Below are positions 7,209 to 12,430 of a DNA stretch of 13,976 nt, in pieces. Position numbers and translations under genes: made by a program. Source of the stretch: Chloroflexota bacterium (GTDB taxonomy: Bacteria > Chloroflexota > UBA6077). The notes under the pieces were generated by a model that did no database searches, was not told where the DNA came from, and saw nothing but the letters and a program-made list of their open reading frames with translations. Every line of letters starts with the position of its first letter. Position 1 is the first letter of the stretch. The stretch covers positions 1-13,976 of the forward strand of contig JAJYKO010000045.1 in the NCBI GenBank assembly GCA_021788565.1, given 5' to 3'.

Positions 7209-8456
7209 ATGAGATCGGTGCTCGCGGGCAAGAGAATAATCCTGGGCGTCACGGGCAGTATCGCTGCCTACAAGGCTGCCTATCTTGCCAGTACCCTCAC
7301 TCAGGCGAACGCCCAGGTGGATGTCATCATGACCGAGTCCGCCACGCGGCTGATTCTGCCCCTCACTTTCCAGAGCCTTACCCATCGGCCTGTCCACGTT
7401 GATATGTTCCGACTCGTCGAGGACATGGAGATAACCCACGTCTCCCTGGGAGTGAGCGCCGACCTGCTTGTAATTGCGCCGGCCACCGCCAACACCATCG
7501 CCAAGGTGGCCCATGGCCTCGCGGACGACCTTCTCTCCACCACCGTCCTGGCCGCCCGCTGCCCCATCGTCGTGGCCCCGGCCATGGATGCCGACATGTA
7601 CGAGAGCCCCGCGACCCAGGAGAACGTGGCGAAGCTGCGCGAGCGTGGCGTGGTCGTGGTGGAGCCGGAGATGGGGCGGCTTGCGTCGGGCCTCACCGGC
7701 CGCGGCAGGCTCGCCGGCCTGGAAGAGATTATGGACCGAATTCGGTGGGTGCTCGGGCAGTCCGGCGACCTCGTGGGGACCAGCATTCTCGTCACGGCTG
7801 GCGGCACCCAGGAGCCCATCGACCCCGTTCGCGTGATCACCAACCGCTCCTCGGGCAAAATGGGTTACTCTATAGCTGAGGCAGCGTTGGAGAGGGGTGC
7901 AAGGGTCACGTTGGTCTCCGCTCCCACCTCCATCAGACGACCCTCGGGGGTCGAGTACGTGCCGGTGACGACGGCCGAGGAGATGCGGGCCGCCGTGCTC
8001 TCCAGGATTGGCCTGATTGACGCGCTCGTGATGGCGGCCGCCGTGGCCGATTTCAGGGTGGACCGAACGGCGGAGCAGAAGATCAAGCGTGGTGAAAGCG
8101 GCCTTCAGCTCACCCTGGTCCCCAACCCTGACATATTGGCCGAGACGGCCGCACAGGACGGCGGCAAACGCCCGGTTAGGGTGGGGTTCGCCGCGGAGAG
8201 CGACCGGCTCGTGGAGCGGGCTCGCGAGAAGCTGTCGCGCAAGAAGCTGGATCTGATCGTCGCCAACCGCGTCGACTCCAAAGGCACGGTTTTTGGCAGC
8301 GATTATAATGAAGTGGTCATGATAGACTCTGAGGGTAATGAGGTCGAGGTGAAGCTGGCTCCAAAGCTGGAGGTGGCTCACGAGATCCTGGATCAGGTTT
8401 CCAGGTTGATGAAGGAGAAGGCGGTCGGCGGCTCGACCGCGAGATCGACACGATAA
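7209..8456 (+). CDS. coaBC: Bifunctional phosphopantothenoylcysteine synthetase/decarboxylase CoaBC
   Basis: A 415-residue bifunctional enzyme that joins 4'-phosphopantothenate to cysteine (CoaB) and decarboxylates the product to 4'-phosphopantetheine (CoaC). The N-terminal flavin domain (about 1-185) shows GVTGSIAAYKA at 13-23, the catalytic His77 in ITHVSLG, and APATANTIAKVAHGLADDLLST at 90-111, given here in two parts: APATANTIAKV and AHGLADDLLST. The substrate clamp is PAMDADMY (124-131) where the classical motif is PAMNxxMW, and the lid is LASG (158-161) in place of LACG. The CoaB domain (about 190-400) shows TAGGTQEPIDPVR, RSSGKMGY, AAAVADF, KIKR, GFAAES and FGSDYN. GGAGG four bases upstream supports the ATG. 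The stop TAA overlaps the likely beginning of panC. Confidence 0.96.
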   Translation: MRSVLAGKRIILGVTGSIAAYKAAYLASTLTQANAQVDVIMTESATRLILPLTFQSLTHRPVHVDMFRLVEDMEITHVSLGVSADLLVIAPATANTIAKVAHGLADDLLSTTVLAARCPIVVAPAMDADMYESPATQENVAKLRERGVVVVEPEMGRLASGLTGRGRLAGLEEIMDRIRWVLGQSGDLVGTSILVTAGGTQEPIDPVRVITNRSSGKMGYSIAEAALERGARVTLVSAPTSIRRPSGVEYVPVTTAEEMRAAVLSRIGLIDALVMAAAVADFRVDRTAEQKIKRGESGLQLTLVPNPDILAETAAQDGGKRPVRVGFAAESDRLVERAREKLSRKKLDLIVANRVDSKGTVFGSDYNEVVMIDSEGNEVEVKLAPKLEVAHEILDQVSRLMKEKAVGGSTARSTR

Positions 8457-8479
8457 GACAAATCCGTACTGTCGCGGAG
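8453..8479 (+). other. In-frame N-terminal extension of panC with possible ATA start
   Basis: The panC frame upstream of its first ATG reads (ATA)RQIRTVAE, which resembles the first strand and helix that precede the PTMG motif in PanC proteins. There is no ATG, GTG or TTG in this frame between about 8360 and 8480. The ATA at 8453-8455 overlaps the coaBC stop as ATAA, the same geometry as the usual ATGA coupling. Either a rare AUA start is used by reinitiation, or a G-to-A change (real or a sequencing error) has altered the original ATG. Confidence 0.5.
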
Positions 8480-9307
8480 ATGCGGAGCACCCTGGGGAGA
8501 CTCCGCGGCTCCGTTGGATTGGTCCCCACCATGGGGTTCCTGCACGCCGGGCATATGGCGCTCGTCAGCAGGGCGCGGGCCGAGAACCATGTAGTAGTGG
8601 TCACAATCTTCGTCAACCCGACCCAGTTCGGCCCCAACGAGGACCTGGCGACCTATCCCCGGGACCTCGATCGGGACCTGGCGCTGCTGCAACAGGCTGG
8701 CGTGGACCTGGTTTTCATCCCAGACGCTTCAGAGATGTACCCCGAGGGATTCAGCAGCTACGTGACGGTCGAAGGCCTTTCCGAGAGGTTGGAGGGCGCC
8801 TCCCGGCCGGGGCATTTCCGGGGAGTGGCTACGGTCGTGGCCAAGCTGTTCAACATCGTCCCGGCCGATCACGCTTATTTCGGGCAGAAGGATGCCCAGC
8901 AAGTAGTCGTGATCAAGCGGATGGTCAGGGACCTGAACTTCCGGCACGAGATCGTCGTCGTGCCGACCGTCCGCGTGGAGGACGGCCTCGCGCTGAGCAG
9001 CCGGAACGTCTATCTGAACGGGGAGGAGCAGCAGGCTGCGCTTGCACTCTCCAGGGGGCTGTTCCTGGCGAGGGACCTTTACCAGGCGGGCGAGCGGGAC
9101 GCCGAGACGTTGCGGTCGGCCGTGCGGCGAGTGTTGGCGGCCGAGCCGCTCGCGCGGACGGATTACGTCACTGTCTCTGATGCAGAGACCCTGGAAGAGT
9201 TGGATCGGATCGACCGTCCGGCGCTGGTCGCCGTCGCTGCCAGTATTGGCCGCACCCGCCTCATCGACAACGTCCCGCTGCCGCCCGACGTGACCCAACA
9301 ACCGTAG
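8480..9307 (+). CDS. panC: Pantothenate synthetase PanC
   Basis: A cytoplasmic enzyme that condenses pantoate with beta-alanine, using ATP via a pantoyl-adenylate, to make pantothenate, the substrate of CoaX. From the first ATG it has 275 residues. Nucleotidyl-transferase motifs are all present: PTMG at 16-19, HAGH at 22-25 (HIGH-type), FVNPTQF at 44-50, [10 protein letters not shown] at 111-120, FGQKDAQQ at 134-141 and SSRN at 173-176. The coordinates use the first standard start codon, but GGAG directly touches this ATG with no spacing, and the family N-terminus continues upstream to 8453, so the real protein is probably nine residues longer. The stop TAG is part of a GTAG-footed palindrome. 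No panB or panE is visible in the window. Confidence 0.94.
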   Translation: MRSTLGRLRGSVGLVPTMGFLHAGHMALVSRARAENHVVVVTIFVNPTQFGPNEDLATYPRDLDRDLALLQQAGVDLVFIPDASEMYPEGFSSYVTVEGLSERLEGASRPGHFRGVATVVAKLFNIVPADHAYFGQKDAQQVVVIKRMVRDLNFRHEIVVVPTVRVEDGLALSSRNVYLNGEEQQAALALSRGLFLARDLYQAGERDAETLRSAVRRVLAAEPLARTDYVTVSDAETLEELDRIDRPALVAVAASIGRTRLIDNVPLPPDVTQQP

Positions 9308-9330
9308 GGGCCGGCGCCCCTGCCGGCACC
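9304..9330 (+). repeat. GTAG-footed palindrome overlapping the panC stop
   Basis: GTAG at 9304-9307 supplies the TAG stop of panC. It is followed by GCCGGC (9310-9315), loop GCCCCT, and GCCGGC (9322-9327). An alternative hairpin, GGGGC/GCCCC with a four-base loop, uses the same bases. The sequence class differs from the other palindromes but the GTAG foot and stem layout are shared. It lies between panC and folE and has no T-run after it. Confidence 0.55.
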
Positions 9331-9369
9331 CTGGCTGATCGACTTACTTGGAGGAGAGAGGTATCACAC

Positions 9370-9945
9370 GTGGTTGACAATGACGCGGTTGCGGAGGCCG
9401 TCCGCAAGCTGCTTGTGGCTATTGGCGAAAATCCCAACAGGGAAGGCCTGGAGGGCACCCCACGGCGCATCGCCGAGATGTACCGCGAGATATTCGCCGG
9501 CATGGACCAGGATCCCTATGAGATTCTCTCGGTCGGATTCGAAGAAGGACACGAGGAGATGGTGATCGTCCGCGACATCCCCTTCTTCTCCATGTGCGAG
9601 CATCACCTCCTGCCGTTCCACGGCGTCGCCCACGTCGGCTACATCCCCAAGGGCCGCGTCGTCGGCATCAGCAAACTTGCCAGGGCCGTGGATGTCTTCG
9701 CCAAGCGACCCCAGGTGCAGGAGCGGCTCACCAGCCAGATCGCCGACGCTATCATGGACGTGCTCAAGCCCCGAGGGGTCGCCGTGATAATGGAGGCCGA
9801 GCACCTCTGCATGACCATGCGCGGCGTGAAGAAGCCAGGCAGCAAGGTCGTCACATCAGCCAACCGCGGCATCTTCCGCAGCAACCTCGCCACCCGCAAC
9901 GAGTTCATGTCCATCATCACCGGTGTCCCGGGGGCTCGCGTATGA
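9370..9945 (+). CDS. folE: GTP cyclohydrolase I FolE
   Basis: A 191-residue zinc enzyme that converts GTP to 7,8-dihydroneopterin triphosphate, the first step of folate synthesis; the family forms a decamer in the cytoplasm. The sequence shows [14 protein letters not shown] at 25-38, zinc ligands Cys76 and His79 in [10 protein letters not shown] and Cys147 in [10 protein letters not shown], and the central [18 protein letters not shown] at 88-105. TSANRGIF at 162-169 is the usual C-terminal region. The GTG start is supported by GGAGGAGAGAGG ending eight bases upstream and by protein length. It belongs to the classical FolE type, not the FolE2 form. Its TGA overlaps the folK ATG (ATGA), so the two are translationally coupled. 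Confidence 0.96.
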   Translation: MVDNDAVAEAVRKLLVAIGENPNREGLEGTPRRIAEMYREIFAGMDQDPYEILSVGFEEGHEEMVIVRDIPFFSMCEHHLLPFHGVAHVGYIPKGRVVGISKLARAVDVFAKRPQVQERLTSQIADAIMDVLKPRGVAVIMEAEHLCMTMRGVKKPGSKVVTSANRGIFRSNLATRNEFMSIITGVPGARV

Positions 9946-10445
9946 GCGCCGCCATGGCTTACCTGGGGCTCGGTTCCAACGTCGGGGATCGCCTGGCGAA
10001 CCTCCGCCGAGCGGCGAACCTTCTCGCCTCCACCCCCGGTATCTCCGTGGAGGCGGCTGGCGGACTCTACGAGACCGAACCTGTGGGTGTGAAGGAGCAG
10101 CCCTGGTTCCTGAACACCGCACTGCGGATATCCACCGACCTCTCCCCCCACGAACTGCTCACGGCGGCCAAGGGTGTGGAGGCCACAGTTGGCCGGACGC
10201 CCACCTTCCGATGGGGGCCGCGCGAGATAGACGTGGACGTCCTGCTTTACGACGACCTCCGGCTTGCGGACGATACCATCACCATCCCGCATCCCAGGAT
10301 GCCGGAGCGCCTCTTCGTCCTGCTGCCCCTTCGCGACCTGTACCCCACTTGGACGGACCCTGCTGGCACCGACATAGACACCCTCATCGCCCGCCTCCGT
10401 CCCACCACCGAGGTCCGTCTTTACCCGGAAACCGTCAGCCCGTAG
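9942..10445 (+). CDS. folK: 2-amino-4-hydroxy-6-hydroxymethyldihydropteridine pyrophosphokinase FolK
   Basis: A 167-residue cytoplasmic enzyme that transfers pyrophosphate from ATP to 6-hydroxymethyl-7,8-dihydropterin, preparing it for dihydropteroate synthase. It has the N-terminal [11 protein letters not shown] at 7-17, YETEPVG at 43-49, QPWFLN at 53-58, and the diagnostic [16 protein letters not shown] at 90-105 with metal-binding Asp97 and Asp99, then [16 protein letters not shown] at 115-130. The ATG is chosen because it overlaps the folE stop as ATGA; an ATG four codons later is possible. The stop TAG is contributed by a GTAG-footed repeat that begins at 10442. No dihydroneopterin aldolase (folB) or folP is visible beside it, so those steps must be encoded elsewhere. 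Confidence 0.96.
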   Translation: MSAAMAYLGLGSNVGDRLANLRRAANLLASTPGISVEAAGGLYETEPVGVKEQPWFLNTALRISTDLSPHELLTAAKGVEATVGRTPTFRWGPREIDVDVLLYDDLRLADDTITIPHPRMPERLFVLLPLRDLYPTWTDPAGTDIDTLIARLRPTTEVRLYPETVSP

Positions 10446-10482
10446 GGGTGTCTTGCACACGCCGTGTGTCTTGCATACGCCC
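10442..10482 (+). repeat. GTAG-footed double palindrome (RAYT-associated class) overlapping the folK stop
   Basis: GTAG at 10442-10445 provides the TAG stop of folK. It is followed by a diverged hairpin GGTGT-cttgc-ACACG and a second half-unit ending CTTGCATACGCCC. Same orientation and layout as the copies at 10777 and 11328. Confidence 0.75.
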
Positions 10483-10517
10483 TTCGTCCCCTGAACCTGA
10501 CAGCCACGCATGCCGCC

Positions 10518-10536
10518 GCGCGTGTTGGACGCCTAC
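10518..10536 (-). repeat. Degenerate GTAG-footed palindrome at the transposase stop
   Basis: On the minus strand GTAG is followed by GCGT, loop CCAAC and ACGC. The TAG is the stop codon of the transposase gene. Together with the element at 10442-10482 it makes a facing GTAG...CTAC pair just downstream of the transposase. It is shorter than the other copies, so assignment is tentative. Confidence 0.45.
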
Positions 10537-11135
10537 CCCTTCTCTGGATTCAAAACGTCCTCGGCCCACCTGGCTGGATTGTTTTCGATGTACTCACGAA
10601 TGCGTTGGAGGTCGCCTTCGTCCCTGATGACGTGATCATAGTAGTTGCGCTGCCACACCGCGAAGTCCCCCCGGCGGAGTATCTTGGCAATCTGGCTCGT
10701 CGTTGCCCCCTTGAACCCCCGCACGACCGCGCCGACGGTCTGCGATGGCGCACGAAACCCTCGCCGCGCACCACTCGTAGGGGCGTCTTGCATACGCCCC
10801 GTGTCCTGCACATCGCCTCTTACCGACCTTGGGCGGCTCTTCCCGATCTCCTCCCCATCAATCACCACTATGCCGTGCATGTGGTTCGGCATAATCACGT
10901 ATCCGTCCAACTGGACCTGCGGCCTGATCATCGGAGTCCGCAGCCAGTTAGACTCTACGATTCTCCCCAGGTCGTTGAGCACCATCTGCTTCCCAACGAT
11001 CTCACCAAACAGGGGCTTCCGGTCGTTCACGCAGATGGTCAGGAAATAGGCACCTGCTTGAGAGTAGTCGTATTCGAGAAGGCGCAAAGAGCGGCGGCGC
11101 TTGATCCTGTCGGCTTCCTCAAACACCTTGAGCAC
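10533..11135 (-). CDS. REP-associated tyrosine transposase (RAYT), IS200/Y1_Tnp-like
   Basis: A 200-residue single-strand DNA nuclease/transposase of the Y1 HUH family. The sequence has DYSQAGAYFLTICVNDR near 23-39, the HUH metal motif MPNHMHG at 82-88 (His85, His87), FKGATTSQI at 141-149 and the helix WQRNYYDHVIRDE at 161-173 that carries the catalytic tyrosine (Tyr165 or Tyr166). The C-terminal RIREYIENNPARWAED is typical of REP-associated members rather than true IS200 transposases. The GTG start has no clear ribosome binding site. Residues about 107-120 are encoded by a copy of the GTAG palindrome itself. Palindromes of the same class flank the gene on both sides. Known RAYTs are single-copy, domesticated enzymes linked to dispersal of REP sequences; that role here is inference. 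Confidence 0.9.
   Translation of the reverse strand: MLKVFEEADRIKRRRSLRLLEYDYSQAGAYFLTICVNDRKPLFGEIVGKQMVLNDLGRIVESNWLRTPMIRPQVQLDGYVIMPNHMHGIVVIDGEEIGKSRPRSVRGDVQDTGRMQDAPTSGARRGFRAPSQTVGAVVRGFKGATTSQIAKILRRGDFAVWQRNYYDHVIRDEGDLQRIREYIENNPARWAEDVLNPEKG
10777..10817 (+). repeat. GTAG-footed double palindrome inside the transposase reading frame
   Basis: GTAG is followed by stem GGGCGT, loop CTTGCAT, stem ACGCCC, and then a diverged second half (GTGTCCTGCACATCGCC). It lies in the minus-strand transposase gene without breaking its frame, encoding about residues 107-120 between the HUH motif and the tyrosine helix. On the coding strand the foot reads CTAC, so it brings no stop codon in this orientation. 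Confidence 0.8.
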
Positions 11136-11146
11136 CAGGACGATGA

Positions 11147-11172
11147 GTGGGCGTATGCAAGACGCCCACTAC
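11147..11172 (-). repeat. GTAG-footed palindrome just upstream of the transposase start
   Basis: On the minus strand it reads GTAG, T, stem GGGCGT, loop CTTGCAT, stem ACGCCC. It ends 11 bases before the transposase GTG, in the gene's own 5' region and in its own direction, where it could act as an operator or mRNA hairpin for self-control (inference). Confidence 0.78.
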
Positions 11173-11327
11173 GAATCGTCACCCTAATCATCCCTTCTAT
11201 CCTCTTTCCAGAAGAGCAACCGAACGATATTCATAGCCACTATGCGCTCCCAACACCCGCACGAGCGCCTTGCCTACGCCCTCTGCCTTCCCTACATCCT
11301 GCGAACCGAAACGGGCTCGCATGAGGC

Positions 11328-11370
11328 GTAGGGGCGTCTTGCATACGCCCTGTGTCTTGCCATACGCCCC
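11328..11370 (+). repeat. GTAG-footed double palindrome downstream of the aldolase gene
   Basis: The best-preserved long copy: GTAG, stem GGGCGT, loop CTTGCAT, stem ACGCCC, followed by TGTGTCTTGCCATACGCCCC. A CTAC at 11380-11383, which includes the aldolase stop on the other strand, closes a 56-base GTAG...CTAC unit. It lies in the 244-base gap between transposase and aldolase genes. The rest of the gap (11173-11327) holds nothing recognisable. Confidence 0.78.
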
Positions 11371-11379
11371 TTCCACACC

Positions 11380-12141
11380 CTACGCCCTTACCTGCTGCAC
11401 GAACCCCTTCGAGCCCGACATGATCAATCCCGTTGCCCCAATCAGCACGTACTGAACGCCGTTGTCTATCGCCGCCCGCGCGTCGTCCGCGTTCCGCGCG
11501 ATCAGGCCAGCCACCCTTCCGGCTGCCCTGATTTCCTTGATCGTCTCGTCCACCACTGCCAGCAGCTCTGGATTGTTGTACTCCGCCGGTATCCCCATCG
11601 AGTGCGATAGGTCCGACGTCCCTATGAAGTACACGTCGATCCCATCCACGGCCAGCAGATCCTTCAAGTTGCGTACTGCCTGGATGTTCTCGATGTGCGC
11701 GATGATCATCGACTCCTGGTTCGATACCTTCACCTGCTCGGTCAACGGACCCGCCAGTCCGTAACCGTGCGCCCTCGTCCCAGCCAGACCCCGCTGACCC
11801 AGCGGATGGAACTTCACCGACCGCACCGCCGTCCGCGCGTCCTCCGCCGTGTTGATCTGCGGGATGTGTATCCCCACCGCACCTGTATCCACGAACCGCA
11901 GGATCACCTGCGGCACGTTCTGCGGACAGCGGATAATCGGCTGAATCCCCGCTGCCTCCGCCGCCCTCACCAGGTTCTCGCAGCTCTCCTCATTCAGCGG
12001 ACCGTGCTCGGCGTCGAACACCACGAAATCGAAGCCCGCGTAGGCGAAGATCTCCGCCAGGAACGGCGCGTTGAACCCCATTATCGGCCCAACCACCGCG
12101 CCCCCAGCCTGGATCTTCTCCTTCAACAGATTCTTGTTCAC
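11380..12141 (-). CDS. HpcH/HpaI-family aldolase
   Basis: A 253-residue class II pyruvate-type aldolase of the HpcH/HpaI/citrate lyase beta family, a metal-dependent TIM barrel that reversibly cleaves hydroxy-ketoacids to pyruvate plus an aldehyde. It shows DAEHGPL at 43-49 with the catalytic His46, the conserved Arg71 in PIIRCP, HPLGQRG near 112-118, metal ligands Glu151 (HIEN) and Asp177 (TSDLS) at the spacing usual in HpcH, and GVQYVLIGA near the C-terminus. The GTG at 12141 is chosen because GGAGGAG lies seven bases upstream; an in-frame ATG at 12174 would place that site inside the gene. A promoter is visible at 12192-12220. The true substrate is unknown: 2,4-dihydroxyhept-2-ene-1,7-dioate and 2-keto-3-deoxy sugar acids are candidates. 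Confidence 0.92.
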   Translation of the reverse strand: MNKNLLKEKIQAGGAVVGPIMGFNAPFLAEIFAYAGFDFVVFDAEHGPLNEESCENLVRAAEAAGIQPIIRCPQNVPQVILRFVDTGAVGIHIPQINTAEDARTAVRSVKFHPLGQRGLAGTRAHGYGLAGPLTEQVKVSNQESMIIAHIENIQAVRNLKDLLAVDGIDVYFIGTSDLSHSMGIPAEYNNPELLAVVDETIKEIRAAGRVAGLIARNADDARAAIDNGVQYVLIGATGLIMSGSKGFVQQVRA

Positions 12142-12191
12142 CGAGACTCTCCTCCACGAAAATACCCGTCTCATCGGGGCAAACTGGCCGC

Positions 12192-12220
12192 ATTATATGT
12201 ACGCCTTCCCCGACCCGCAA
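12192..12220 (-). promoter_or_regulatory. Sigma70-type promoter for the aldolase gene
   Basis: On the minus strand, TTGCGG (12220-12215) and a perfect TATAAT (12197-12192) are 17 bases apart. Start near 12185 leaves about 45 bases before the GTG, with GGAGGAG in between. Confidence 0.65.
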
Positions 12221-12243
12221 CGCCCGCAACGGCGCAGCGTCCC

Positions 12244-12270
12244 GTAGCGTCGCCCCTCGTGGGCGACGGG
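12244..12270 (+). repeat. GTAG-footed palindrome, copy 1 of the GTCGCCC class
   Basis: GTAG, C, stem GTCGCCC, loop CTCGT, stem GGGCGAC, GGG: 27 bases. It is a direct repeat of the copy at 12285 with nearly the same sequence, and lies in the gap between the aldolase gene and mnmE. Confidence 0.8.
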
Positions 12271-12284
12271 TAGCCTCGTCCCTT

Positions 12285-12311
12285 GTAGCGTCGCCCCTAG
12301 TGGGCGACGGG
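12285..12311 (+). repeat. GTAG-footed palindrome, copy 2, left arm of a facing pair
   Basis: Same 27-base layout as copy 1 with loop CTAGT. It faces the copy at 12348-12374. Between them CCACGTC (12314-12320) and GACGTGG (12340-12346) lengthen the pairing, so the whole 12285-12374 segment can form one long cruciform or hairpin. Confidence 0.8.
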
Positions 12312-12347
12312 TACCACGTCGAGGACAGGATCGCGTACGGACGTGGA

Positions 12348-12374
12348 CCCGTCGGGGACAAGCCCCGACGCTAC
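12348..12374 (-). repeat. GTAG-footed palindrome, right arm of a facing pair
   Basis: On the minus strand: GTAG, C, stem GTCGGGG, loop CTTGT, stem CCCCGAC, GGG; 27 bases, the same length as its partners. Compared with the left arms, the stem has CCC/GGG exchanged for GGG/CCC, so both sides of the stem changed together and pairing is preserved. Confidence 0.8.
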
Positions 12375-12418
12375 TACAGGCACGAACCATCCCCTGACCC
12401 CCGGCCCCCGTCCCCTGG

Positions 12419-12424
12419 TACAAT
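12419..12424 (+). promoter_or_regulatory. -10 element for leaderless mnmE
   Basis: TACAAT, a five-of-six -10 box, ends six bases before the mnmE ATG, so transcription would begin at or next to the A of the start codon. A weak -35, CTGACC (12394-12399), is 19 bases upstream. There is no ribosome binding site before the ATG. Confidence 0.5.
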
Positions 12425-12430
12425 GTCCCC

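Noticed and set aside
7191..8381. Long minus-strand open frame across coaBC
   Set aside because: His- and Gly-rich shadow of a high-GC gene; the plus strand has all the CoaBC motifs.
8400..8480. Programmed -1 frameshift making a CoaBC-PanC fusion
   Set aside because: The frames are compatible with a -1 shift, but no slippery heptamer is visible before the coaBC stop, and an ATAA overlap is simpler.
10464..11324. Long plus-strand open frame opposite the transposase gene
   Set aside because: It has no domain motifs or ribosome binding site and mirrors the minus-strand gene, which has clear HUH and tyrosine motifs.
10442..11370. CRISPR array suggested by repeated short units
   Set aside because: Units are irregularly spaced, occur in both orientations and have no uniform spacers; they are palindromic REP-like elements.
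12142..12174. Longer aldolase gene starting at the ATG at 12174
   Set aside because: It would place a strong GGAGGAG site inside the gene; the GTG at 12141 has correct spacing and family-like N-terminus.
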